A DNA stretch of 29,868 bases, taken from Treponema sp. (lineage in GTDB: Bacteria; Spirochaetota; Spirochaetia; Treponematales; Treponemataceae). Positions 1 through 5,520 of this stretch are shown here, piece by piece; position 1 is the stretch's first letter, and each line of letters opens with the position of its first letter. Position numbers and translations under genes: made by a program. The notes below the pieces were generated by a model, which saw only the letters and a program-made list of their open reading frames with translations, did not search any database and was not told the DNA's origin. The stretch spans positions 1 to 29,868 of the forward strand of contig JAFZWX010000123.1 of assembly GCA_017617145.1 (NCBI GenBank), given 5' to 3'.

Positions 1-65
1 AACAGCCACTGCTCACTCTGACTGTACGGTTTGAAAGTTATCTTATCACTTACGCCTCTGCTCAT
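1..65 (-). CDS. IS transposase, N-terminal fragment cut by the window edge
   Basis: On the minus strand an ATG at 63-65 opens a frame that runs off the left edge. The readable residues are MSRGVSDKITFKPYSQSEQ followed by W-L. The block KITFKPYSQ...WLL resembles the start of IS1182-type DDE transposases, which usually continue with a PPSL...IP.NH stretch (family knowledge). No good ribosome binding site is visible within 12 bases of the start. Only about 21 codons are present, so the family call rests on a short motif and on the IS-like end next to it. Confidence 0.5.
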   Translation of the reverse strand, partial: MSRGVSDKITFKPYSQSEQWL

Positions 66-140
66 GCTTAAATTTTAGCACAGAAAATTCCTTTTGTCTT
101 TAAAAATAATTAGGGCTGTCCTTTCTTTTTGGACAGCCCC
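1..140 (-). mobile_element. End of an insertion sequence (IS1182-like), partial
   Basis: The first 140 bases read as the 5' end of an IS on the minus strand. A transposase start codon lies at 65, and the outer end carries a perfect 9-bp inverted repeat (GGGCTGTCC at 113-121, GGACAGCCC at 131-139). Ends of the form GGCTGTCCAAAA and hairpins just inside the end are familiar from IS1182-like elements (recalled family knowledge). The element ends near 140, where the sequence changes to the GCGTAGC-type repeats. The rest lies left of the window, so the other terminal repeat and target duplication cannot be checked. Confidence 0.55.
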
Positions 141-630
141 AACCACGACCAACTACTGGAGCGAAGACTGCTTTTCAAACTCAAGCGTCTGCGTAGCAGG
201 CGCAAACTTTTGAAAGCTGTCTGAGCGGAGTCTGGAAGATAAAGCTTCAGTGGAGGAAGATCATCACGTTGTCCGCCGTAGGCGGACCTGGAAGAGAGAT
301 TGTCAACTTGGAAAAAGGCATTCGGAAGAAGCAGTCTTGCTTCAAACTCAAGGGCGCGAAGCGGCCATAACTTTTGGCAAGTCTGCTTCTGGAGCTGGAA
401 GATTTATCGGCACTCTGAGCGTCGGGAGCGCACGGACGCGCGACCAGAGCGACATTTGTAGGAACGTTATCTGAGTGGAGAATAAATGTACCATTGTAAA
501 GGGCGGAAACACGGATGTTGACGCCTTGCCGATTGAGCGCAGGGGGCTTGTCCCCTGTGCGATTGAGGCAACCATTTTTCCCACACAAAAGAAGTTCCCG
601 AAAACCGCCCTTTAACGATGCCCTGAGCAT

Positions 631-782
631 CTTAAAACTGCGGGACAACTGTAATGTTGAGTAAAAAGGGTGCCCCCTGTCCCCCCTAAGCTTGGATTAC
701 ATACCTTATTTTTTTGGGAGGGGGTAAGAGGGGTTCTTAGGGGGGAAAGGGGGAACACTTTTTGCGTGCCCGCAGTTTTAAG
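631..782. repeat. Composite 150-bp inverted repeat with G-rich arm (G4 candidate)
   Basis: A perfect 14-bp inverted repeat (CTTAAAACTGCGGG at 631-644, complement at 769-782) encloses a second inverted repeat of about 28 bp with three mismatches (from AAAAAGGGTG near 663 to CCCCTAAG at about 690, complement about 734-765). The right inner arm on the plus strand has five G-runs at 716-718, 720-724, 730-733, 740-745 and 749-753, separated by loops of 1-6 bases, which fits a G-quadruplex pattern. It could form a cruciform, an RNA hairpin or a G4. No gene adjoins it closely. Confidence 0.65.
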
Positions 783-897
783 TTGCGACCTACGCGGACG
801 GCACTTATTTCTTTACCGATGCACATTCAGCGCGAAACGGCACTTGGCGGCTTTCACAAAAGGAGTGCTTACTGCAACGATGGGCCCACTTGCGGAA

Positions 898-959
898 ACA
901 GGCAGATGCAAAAAGCGGAGGGTCCGCGAAGCGGTACCGTAGCGTTTGCAGCTGCCTGT
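898..959. repeat. Inverted repeat, 15-bp arms
   Basis: ACAGGCAGATGCAAA at 898-912 pairs with TTTGCAGCTGCCTGT at 945-959 with one mismatch. A smaller hairpin (GGTCCGC-GAA-GCGGTACC) fills the loop. It is one of the intergenic palindromic units; no function can be assigned. Confidence 0.6.
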
Positions 960-1018
960 GCTTTCATTGCTTACTTGCGAGCTTGGACAAAGGCCCACTT
1001 GCGAGCCTGCTAGTAAAT

Positions 1019-1083
1019 GCAAACAGTGTGTGAACGAATGAAGCGCAACGAAGTGGAGCTGAATGAGTGAACACTCTGTTTGC
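1019..1083. repeat. Inverted repeat, 13-bp arms
   Basis: GCAAACAGTGTGT at 1019-1031 pairs with ACACTCTGTTTGC at 1071-1083 with one mismatch. The 39-base loop contains GCGCAACGAAG-type repeat sequence. Confidence 0.6.
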
Positions 1084-1151
1084 TACCTTCACTTACCAAT
1101 GCACGGAACCTAATTACCGACAAATGTAGTGAGCGGAAACGGTACGCAGTA

Positions 1152-1181
1152 CGGTTGGAGCGAACGGCTCTAACCGATACC
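1152..1181 (+). terminator. Hairpin with following T-run, possible terminator
   Basis: CGGTTGGAGC (1152-1161) pairs with GCTCTAACCG (1167-1176) with one mismatch, and TTTTTATTT follows from 1182. In the plus direction this resembles an intrinsic terminator, though the T-run is displaced by about five bases and no plus-strand gene lies upstream. It sits just beyond the 3' end of the minus-strand integrase and may block read-through in either direction. Confidence 0.35.
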
Positions 1182-1188
1182 TTTTTAT

Positions 1189-2550
1189 TTATGCGCTCAT
1201 GATGTCGTTCCAGGTTACCTGCATGATGTTTCTCATGTTGTCGAGCTTCTCTTGTGTTTCGTGGTTTGAATAATGCTTTGACATGTCTTCGCTTCTGTGG
1301 CCCATAACTGCCTGTACTGTCTTTAGGTCTGTTCTCTGGCTTAAGATGGTTGCGCAGAAGTGGCGTAAGCTGTGGAATACGATGTTTCTTTCCTTGCGTT
1401 GTTCTTCGCTTACACCGATTTTTTCAAGTGCATCATAAAGTCCATCGACGTAATATGACGGCCAGCATGGCTGTTCCGGTTTGACTTGTGAGAAGAATAC
1501 ATAGCTTAAATCACTGAAGTTCGGGTTCTTTCTTGCCATTGCATAGAGTTCTTCAAGTGTTTCATGGTCTATCGGTAAATCTCGGATGTCTGTATTCTTT
1601 GGACATTTAAGACCGTCTGTATCGTTCCAGCTGTGTCTTACATGAATTAAGTCTGCATCCAGATCTAAGTCGCAGACACGTAAGCCGCTGATTTCTCCGG
1701 CTCTAAGTCCGCAGTAAATGCCGAGCTTAAATGCAAGCCTGTAAGTTTCATTGAGCCAGTCTACTTTGAGCAATTGTTTTACTTCGCTTTCTGTTGGGAT
1801 TCCACGACCAATTTCTTCTGCATTGAATCTTTCGATTCCGGCCATCGGGTTAGTTTGGATCCTTTTGTTTTCGAAAAGATAACGCATTGCTCTGCTACCA
1901 CAGTTGATGGCCTTATTGACTGTTCCGCCACTGAGCTGCTTTTCTGTGTGCAGGTAGAAAAAGAAGTCGTCTAAGGTTTGTCGGTCCAGCTCTTCAACTG
2001 TTATTTCATCGCCGAAGTATGGCTTCCAGTAATTCTTTACGAGTCCAAGCATCATCTGAGTGTGGCGTTTTGTCATGTTGTGGCCGTGTGCTATATAACG
2101 CTTAATGAAGTCTGAATTATCGAAGTCCCAGAAATTGAGCAGGAAGGAAGAAAGCGGAATACCAGCTTTTTGAGGTTTTGGAGTTGCGATTTTCTGTGCC
2201 TTTTTTTCTGGTTCTGGAAGGATTGGTTTTGTTACTGCAGGCTGTTCTGAAACTGTAAAATTAAATCTTTGAGTAAGCATACTTATGAGTGTTTGAGCTT
2301 CTTCTTCCGTGACAGTCTGTGCAATACTTTTGAGATTGAGGTTAGATTTTGTTTCTGCAGCATGATAATTTCTTGCGTTTGGGCGGGATTCAGGAATGCC
2401 GTTCTGAAGCCAGGTTGTGGCAATCATTGCAGCTTCAACCTTGTCTTTTGTGTGCGTACTCTTGTCTGTAAGCTTTTTGCCTGAAATAGGGTCAATGAAA
2501 ATTACGTTGTAATAACCTGATGCATTTGGATAGAGATAGAATGGGCGCAT
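1189..2550 (-). CDS. Tyrosine recombinase / phage integrase
   Basis: This is a 453-residue site-specific recombinase of the tyrosine (lambda integrase) family, expected to catalyse integration and excision. The start at 2550 is chosen because AGGAGG lies six bases upstream; an upstream in-frame ATG at 2691 would translate the repeat array of the control region. The N-terminal part (starting MRPFYLYPNASGYYNV) looks like an arm-binding domain, the middle (KNYWKPYFGDEITVEEL...) a SAM-like core-binding domain. The catalytic domain shows Arg in GLRAGEISGLR, H-x-x-R in FHSLRHFCAT, and the HYSNHE segment with the nucleophilic Tyr. It reads away from the rest of the phage genes. Whether it serves the whole prophage or a smaller element left of the tRNA is not settled by the sequence. 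Confidence 0.93.
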   Translation of the reverse strand: MRPFYLYPNASGYYNVIFIDPISGKKLTDKSTHTKDKVEAAMIATTWLQNGIPESRPNARNYHAAETKSNLNLKSIAQTVTEEEAQTLISMLTQRFNFTVSEQPAVTKPILPEPEKKAQKIATPKPQKAGIPLSSFLLNFWDFDNSDFIKRYIAHGHNMTKRHTQMMLGLVKNYWKPYFGDEITVEELDRQTLDDFFFYLHTEKQLSGGTVNKAINCGSRAMRYLFENKRIQTNPMAGIERFNAEEIGRGIPTESEVKQLLKVDWLNETYRLAFKLGIYCGLRAGEISGLRVCDLDLDADLIHVRHSWNDTDGLKCPKNTDIRDLPIDHETLEELYAMARKNPNFSDLSYVFFSQVKPEQPCWPSYYVDGLYDALEKIGVSEEQRKERNIVFHSLRHFCATILSQRTDLKTVQAVMGHRSEDMSKHYSNHETQEKLDNMRNIMQVTWNDIMSA

Positions 2551-2560
2551 GAAAACCTCC

Positions 2561-2579
2561 TGTTTATTCCGAATAAACA
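2561..2579. promoter_or_regulatory. 19-bp palindrome upstream of the integrase, operator candidate
   Basis: TGTTTATTC-C-GAATAAACA has perfect 9-bp arms around a central C and adjoins the integrase ribosome binding site (AGGAGG, 2556-2561 on the minus strand). Its centre is TTCCGAA, the same core as the tandem array at 2597-2640. Binding of a repressor here would block integrase expression (inference). Confidence 0.6.
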
Positions 2580-2596
2580 TTGGGGTAAAAAAGGTT

Positions 2597-2640
2597 TTCC
2601 GAAACAATTCCGAAGTTTTTCCGAAATCTTTCCGAAATCC
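2597..2640. repeat. Four tandem 11-bp repeats (TTCCGAAATCT)
   Basis: TTCCGAA starts at 2597, 2608, 2619 and 2630, exactly 11 bp apart, with the following four bases ACAA, GTTT, ATCT and ATCC. A fifth TTCCGAA is the centre of the palindrome at 2561-2579. Eleven-bp phasing places every copy on the same face of the helix, as expected for cooperative protein binding. It lies in the upstream region of the integrase gene, so an integrase arm-site, excisionase or repressor array is the natural reading. Confidence 0.75.
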
Positions 2641-2741
2641 AAGGCCTTTTTTACACGGTTTTGCGCCTTTTCCAAACAGGTAAGGAAGCAAAAAATTATC
2701 AAATTATTAAGCTAAATCATTATAATATATGATTTTGGCAC

Positions 2742-2768
2742 AAAAAAAGCTCGTCAATAAGACGAGCT
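2742..2768 (-). terminator. Intrinsic terminator of the tRNA gene
   Basis: AGCTCGTC (2748-2755) and GACGAGCT (2761-2768) form a perfect 8-bp stem with an AATAA loop. On the minus strand the stem is followed by seven T residues (2742-2748 region). It lies eight bases past the tRNA 3' end. Confidence 0.85.
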
Positions 2769-2775
2769 ATATTCG

Positions 2776-2850
2776 TGAGACTGACACGATTCGAACGTGC
2801 GACCCCCACCTCCGCAGGGTGATGCTCTAATCCAGCTGAGCTACAATCTC
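2776..2850 (-). tRNA. tRNA-Arg (anticodon GCG)
   Basis: The minus strand folds as a full cloverleaf of 75 nt: acceptor arm GAGATTG/CAGTCTC, D-arm GCTC/GAGC with GG in the loop, anticodon arm TCACC-CTGCGGA-GGTGG, a 5-nt variable loop, and T-arm GCACG-TTCGAAT-CGTGT. The anticodon GCG (plus positions 2813-2815) reads CGC/CGU. A20, C35, G36 and discriminator A73 all agree with arginine identity. CCA is not encoded. Bacteria usually read these codons with an ACG (inosine) tRNA, so the anticodon is uncommon. It may be the host gene used as an attachment site, or a tRNA carried by the phage. Confidence 0.88.
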
Positions 2851-2976
2851 AGAACTCAATATAACTAAAACTCATTCAGTTATATCTGCTTTATATGTAT
2901 ATTATTATATTTTAATGATTTGTGCAACTGAATTATTTTGAATATTTTTGAGTGATTTTGAGTTAAGATTTTTTTT

Positions 2977-3021
2977 ACTGAAATCGTTACTGAAATCGAT
3001 TCTGAAACTTTTCTGAAATCG
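2977..3021. repeat. Four phased repeats (WCTGAAATCG)
   Basis: Copies begin at 2977 (ACTGAAATCG), 2989 (ACTGAAATCG), 3001 (TCTGAAACTT) and 3012 (TCTGAAATCG), spaced 12, 12 and 11 bp. The core CTGAAATC differs by one base from CCGAAATC of the array at 2597-2640, and both arrays are in the same orientation. The two arrays flank the tRNA. A regulator or recombinase accessory site is likely (inference). Confidence 0.65.
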
Positions 3022-3030
3022 AAAAAAGCA

Positions 3031-3078
3031 GACCCCCACCCCTAACGGGTGATTTTTCACCCTTCTGGGGTGAGGGTC
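3031..3078. other. Strong hairpin containing a tRNA anticodon-arm-like sequence
   Basis: GACCCCCACCCC (3031-3042) pairs with GGGGTGAGGGTC (3067-3078) with one mismatch, enclosing a second hairpin GGGTGA/TCACCC (3047-3052, 3057-3062). The left part, GACCCCCACC-N6-GGGTGAT at 3031-3053, matches the tRNA at 2801-2823 in all 17 positions outside the 6-base centre. A run of A at 3022-3027 would make it a terminator on the minus strand, but no minus-strand gene ends here. It may be a tRNA relic or a recombination trace. Confidence 0.55.
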
Positions 3079-3129
3079 TTAACATATATTTCCCGCTTGT
3101 TAACGGGTGTTTCCTATTCCTTAATGATG

Positions 3130-3166
3130 ATTAACTAATAGATACCAATAATTAACACATAGGAAA
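3130..3166 (+). promoter_or_regulatory. Conserved phage control block, copy 1
   Basis: The end of this block, AATTAACACATAGGAAA, is shared with 15754-15777 and 16584-16620; with the third copy similarity extends 20 bases further left (TTAACTAnTAGnTA). An inverted copy of its end, TTTCCTAT, lies at 3110-3117. Unlike the other copies it is followed by a terminator hairpin and not directly by a gene. It may be a promoter or activator site. Confidence 0.55.
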
Positions 3167-3187
3167 TGTGAAGCAGTTTTATTATTG

Positions 3188-3217
3188 AGCCATAACGGAA
3201 AACGTTGTGGCTTTTTT
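3188..3217 (+). terminator. Terminator/attenuator before the HTH gene
   Basis: AGCCATAACG (3188-3197) pairs with CGTTGTGGCT (3203-3212), with one G-U pair, and six T residues follow (3212-3217). Because it lies between the control block at 3130-3166 and the gene at 3242, it would either end a short RNA or attenuate transcription into the excisionase-like gene. Confidence 0.75.
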
Positions 3218-3241
3218 ATTTAACAAACAAAAGGAGCTTGT

Positions 3242-3454
3242 ATGGCTGAACCTGATGAGAAAAACCTGGAACTGCTTTCTGTTGAAGAAGCAGCTGCGTA
3301 CTTAAAGTTTAGTACGGCATTTCTTTACAAGCTTTGCAAGGAGAATAAGATTCCGCATGTGAATTACGGCAGGCATATTATTTTCCGCAAAACTGATTTG
3401 TATAACTGGCTTGGTTCGATGGTGACTTACAGCGAGGAAAAACTGGAGGCTTAA
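3242..3454 (+). CDS. Excisionase-like helix-turn-helix protein
   Basis: A 70-residue protein of the HTH_17 / excisionase type: LSVEEAAAYLKFSTAFLYKLCKE is split by a short turn and followed by IPHVNYGRHIIFRKTDLYNWL, the classic HTH plus wing with the conserved G-R and F-R/K...DL..WL. Such proteins bind DNA and act as recombination directionality factors or small regulators. AGGAG lies five bases before the ATG. It is the first gene of the rightward operon; the phased repeats around 2597-3021 are natural candidate targets (inference). Binding specificity cannot be read from the sequence. Confidence 0.8.
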   Translation: MAEPDEKNLELLSVEEAAAYLKFSTAFLYKLCKENKIPHVNYGRHIIFRKTDLYNWLGSMVTYSEEKLEA

Positions 3455-3456
3455 TT

Positions 3457-3660
3457 ATGATGAACATCAAACATGAATCTGAAATTAGAAAGGCTGTAAA
3501 CGAGGCTCACAGATACCTTGAAGAAACGGCTTTTGAAAAACAGCACGGAGACATTGTTGTGACTATAACGATGTTTCGCGGAGAGCCAGTAAAGCTCACA
3601 ACAAGTTACTGTGAGCATTTGACTAAGAGACGTGCGACTAGTCTGGTCGTTGAAAAATGA
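3457..3660 (+). CDS. Small hypothetical phage protein
   Basis: A 67-residue protein that I do not recognise. It starts two bases after the previous stop with GGAGG seven bases upstream, so translation is likely coupled to the HTH gene. The sequence has a predicted amphipathic N-terminal helix (IRKAVNEAHRYLEE) followed by a beta-type stretch (GDIVVTITMFRGEPVKL) and a basic tail. No membrane segment or signal is present. Confidence 0.65.
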   Translation: MMNIKHESEIRKAVNEAHRYLEETAFEKQHGDIVVTITMFRGEPVKLTTSYCEHLTKRRATSLVVEK

Positions 3661-3686
3661 GTAAGCCCGCTGGCGGGCGGTGATAA

Positions 3687-3731
3687 ATAGCAAAGCGTTA
3701 AGAAAATTGCGACAGCAATTTTTAGCTTTAC
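3687..3731 (-). repeat. 45-bp interspersed repeat, copy A (inverted)
   Basis: The complement of this stretch matches 9417-9462 with two single-base insertions and two substitutions. The centre is a hairpin AAAATTGC-GACA-GCAATTTT. The two copies are in opposite orientation and enclose the packaging and capsid genes. Confidence 0.8.
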
Positions 3732-3761
3732 ATACTTGGCATTAGGCAGGAGGTGATACAG

Positions 3762-4289
3762 GTGGGAGACAAGGACACTGTTAAGACCGCAAACAGTGAA
3801 CTTAATCAGAACAGCGAGCCGGAGAAGTCTTGGGAGAAAAGATTAGCAGATGAGTCTCCCAAGGCTTTTAAGGCTTTCTGTCTTTATCGTGCCATGGGCT
3901 ACAAGCGAAGCATAAAAGCTTGCCTTGAACTGAATGGCATTGAGCCGAACAAGTACGGCTCCTGGGCGCGTTATGCACGACTGTTCCGTTGGAATGAACG
4001 TGCTGCAGAATACGACGCATATATTGCAAAGGAGACTGAAAGAGAGATTCTGGCTGAACGTGTTGAAAGACGTAAGCGCCAGATGGAAATGTTGAATGGC
4101 TTTGATGAACTTGTTGCACAGCGCATTAAGACATTAAAACCTGATGACTTGAATGCAGACGGAGCGATGGATTTGCTTGAACGGTCTGCAAAGCTTGATT
4201 CGTTCATAACAGGAGCGGACAAAGAAAATGCAAAGCCGGTACAAGGCGAGCTTGCAATAACCTTTGCAGATTCGTTTAAGGATTTGTAA
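3762..4289 (+). CDS. Terminase small subunit (by position)
   Basis: A 175-residue protein directly before the large terminase; stop and next start are contiguous. AGGAGGTGAT at 3747-3756 is a near-perfect anti-16S match, which favours the GTG at 3762 over the GTG at 3753. The segment SIKACLELNG...SWARYARLFRWNERAAEYDAY looks like a helix-turn-helix followed by the aromatic W..RA..YD motif frequent in small terminase-like proteins. A charged helical region follows (residues about 85-120), suited to oligomerisation. It is expected to recognise the pac/cos site and recruit the large subunit. The call rests mainly on location and size. Confidence 0.7.
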   Translation: MGDKDTVKTANSELNQNSEPEKSWEKRLADESPKAFKAFCLYRAMGYKRSIKACLELNGIEPNKYGSWARYARLFRWNERAAEYDAYIAKETEREILAERVERRKRQMEMLNGFDELVAQRIKTLKPDDLNADGAMDLLERSAKLDSFITGADKENAKPVQGELAITFADSFKDL

Positions 4290-5501
4290 TTGCGTGAATT
4301 GTTTAAGCCGACGGCTGTTCAGAAAAAAGCTTTAGAGCTGCTTGCTTCTTCTGCGAAACACGTTCTGCTTTTTGGCGGTTCGCGTTCTGGAAAAACAACA
4401 GTTCTTGTAATGGCAATAATTTTTAGAGCCTGCCGTTATCCTGGAAGCCGACATCTGATCTGCCGCTTCAGGGCGAAGGATGCAAGAAGTTCTGTCTTGC
4501 ATGAAACCTTGATTCCCTGGCTTAACAAAACGATTGGAGCGAGCAACTACAAAGCGAATGTTCACGACGGACTTATAACGCTTTGGAACGGTTCTGAAAT
4601 TTGGATTGGTGGACTTGGTGACAAAGAACAGGTTGACCGAATTCTTGGCCATGAGTATGTGACGATTTACTTTAACGAAGTAAGCCAGATCTCCTACTCT
4701 GCGATAACGACAGCTTACTCGCGTTTAGCGATGAAAGTTGAAGGCTGCAAGAATAAGTTTTTTTATGACTGCAATCCATGTTCACCAATGCATTGGGCAT
4801 ACAAGGTTTTCATTCGAAAGATTGAACCGAGGACGGATGAGAAATTAAATAAGCCGGAGCTTTACGCTTCTGCTGTTTTGAATCCAATGGATAACGCTGA
4901 GAATCTTGATGAAGATTACATCAGCGACATTCTGGATAACATGCCGGAAAAACAGAGAGCCCGATTCCGTGACGGCCTTTGGGTAAAACCGGAAGGAAGT
5001 GTTTACGAGAAGTTCGAAGAGTCTATGATTCTTCCTCGCAATAAGCTTCCGAAAAAGTTTGACCGCTTTACTGGAGGACAGGACTTTGGACTTCATATTG
5101 CAGCTGTGAAAGTTGGCTGGGTTGGCGAAACAGTTTATGTAGTAGCAGACTTTGGCGGCTTTAACATTACGACTAAAACAAGTGTTGAGCAGCAACAGAC
5201 TAAACACTGGTATGATAACTGTTTTGTTACATACTGCGACCCTGCAGGCGGTGAAAGAATTCAGGAAGTACCAGGCGGAGTTAAGGCGAACAACAGTGTG
5301 GATGCAGGAATAGATTACATTATTGCAAAAATAGAACGCGGACAGTTTTTCGTTTGCAAAGATTGTACCGGCGTTCTTGGTGAAATATGGGATTACTCTC
5401 GTGATGAGAATAATCAGATTGTAAAAGTGAATGACCATTACATGGACGCTATGCGCTACGCAATCTTTTCTGCAGCGACTAGCGGTGTGGTAATGGCTTA
5501 G
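4290..5501 (+). CDS. Terminase large subunit
   Basis: A 403-residue packaging motor with an ATPase and a nuclease domain, starting with TTG right after the upstream stop. Walker A is GGSRSGKT (residues 29-36). Walker B lies in TIYFNEVSQ, with Glu as the catalytic base. The C-terminal RNase H-like nuclease shows Asp in GGQDFGLHIAA, YCDPAGGE and the end motif HYMDAMRYA, matching the Terminase_3 / PBSX-type family. It cuts concatemeric DNA and pumps it into the prohead through the portal encoded next. The length is normal and all key residues are present. Confidence 0.95.
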   Translation: MRELFKPTAVQKKALELLASSAKHVLLFGGSRSGKTTVLVMAIIFRACRYPGSRHLICRFRAKDARSSVLHETLIPWLNKTIGASNYKANVHDGLITLWNGSEIWIGGLGDKEQVDRILGHEYVTIYFNEVSQISYSAITTAYSRLAMKVEGCKNKFFYDCNPCSPMHWAYKVFIRKIEPRTDEKLNKPELYASAVLNPMDNAENLDEDYISDILDNMPEKQRARFRDGLWVKPEGSVYEKFEESMILPRNKLPKKFDRFTGGQDFGLHIAAVKVGWVGETVYVVADFGGFNITTKTSVEQQQTKHWYDNCFVTYCDPAGGERIQEVPGGVKANNSVDAGIDYIIAKIERGQFFVCKDCTGVLGEIWDYSRDENNQIVKVNDHYMDAMRYAIFSAATSGVVMA

Positions 5502-5520
5502 ATGGGAGCCGATAATAAAT

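Larger units (their letters stand above)
141..1188. repeat. Non-coding region of nested inverted repeats
   Basis: No convincing gene is present in about 1 kb. The stretch is a chain of palindromic units: TAAAGGGCGG at 497-506 with its complement at 605-614, enclosing a hairpin around 540-575 (CAGGGG/CCCCTG, flanked by TTGCC/GGCAA); the large 631-782 structure; 898-959; 1019-1083; and 1152-1176. Strings such as CTGCGTAGCA and GCGAAGCGG recur and also occur at about 9520, so this looks like a family of short intergenic repeats. Open frames here are low-complexity by-products of the repeats, with no ribosome binding sites. Confidence 0.7.

Noticed and set aside
496..620. Integron attC site
   Set aside because: The hairpin has GTAAAGGG/CCCTTTAAC ends, but no matching GTTRRRY/RYYYAAC core pairs or cassette genes accompany it.
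247..1022. Several open frames of 69-133 codons on both strands
   Set aside because: They run through inverted repeats, lack ribosome binding sites, and translate to low-complexity repeat-like peptides.
2551..2691. Longer integrase start at 2691
   Set aside because: It would translate the 11-bp repeat array and the palindrome; the start at 2550 has AGGAGG at ideal spacing.
2776..2797. attL/attR pair from a copy of the tRNA 3' end
   Set aside because: I looked for the 3' end of the tRNA elsewhere in the window, in particular after 26924, and found no second copy.
2597..3021. CRISPR array
   Set aside because: The repeats are 10-12 bp in direct contact without spacers and no cas genes are present.
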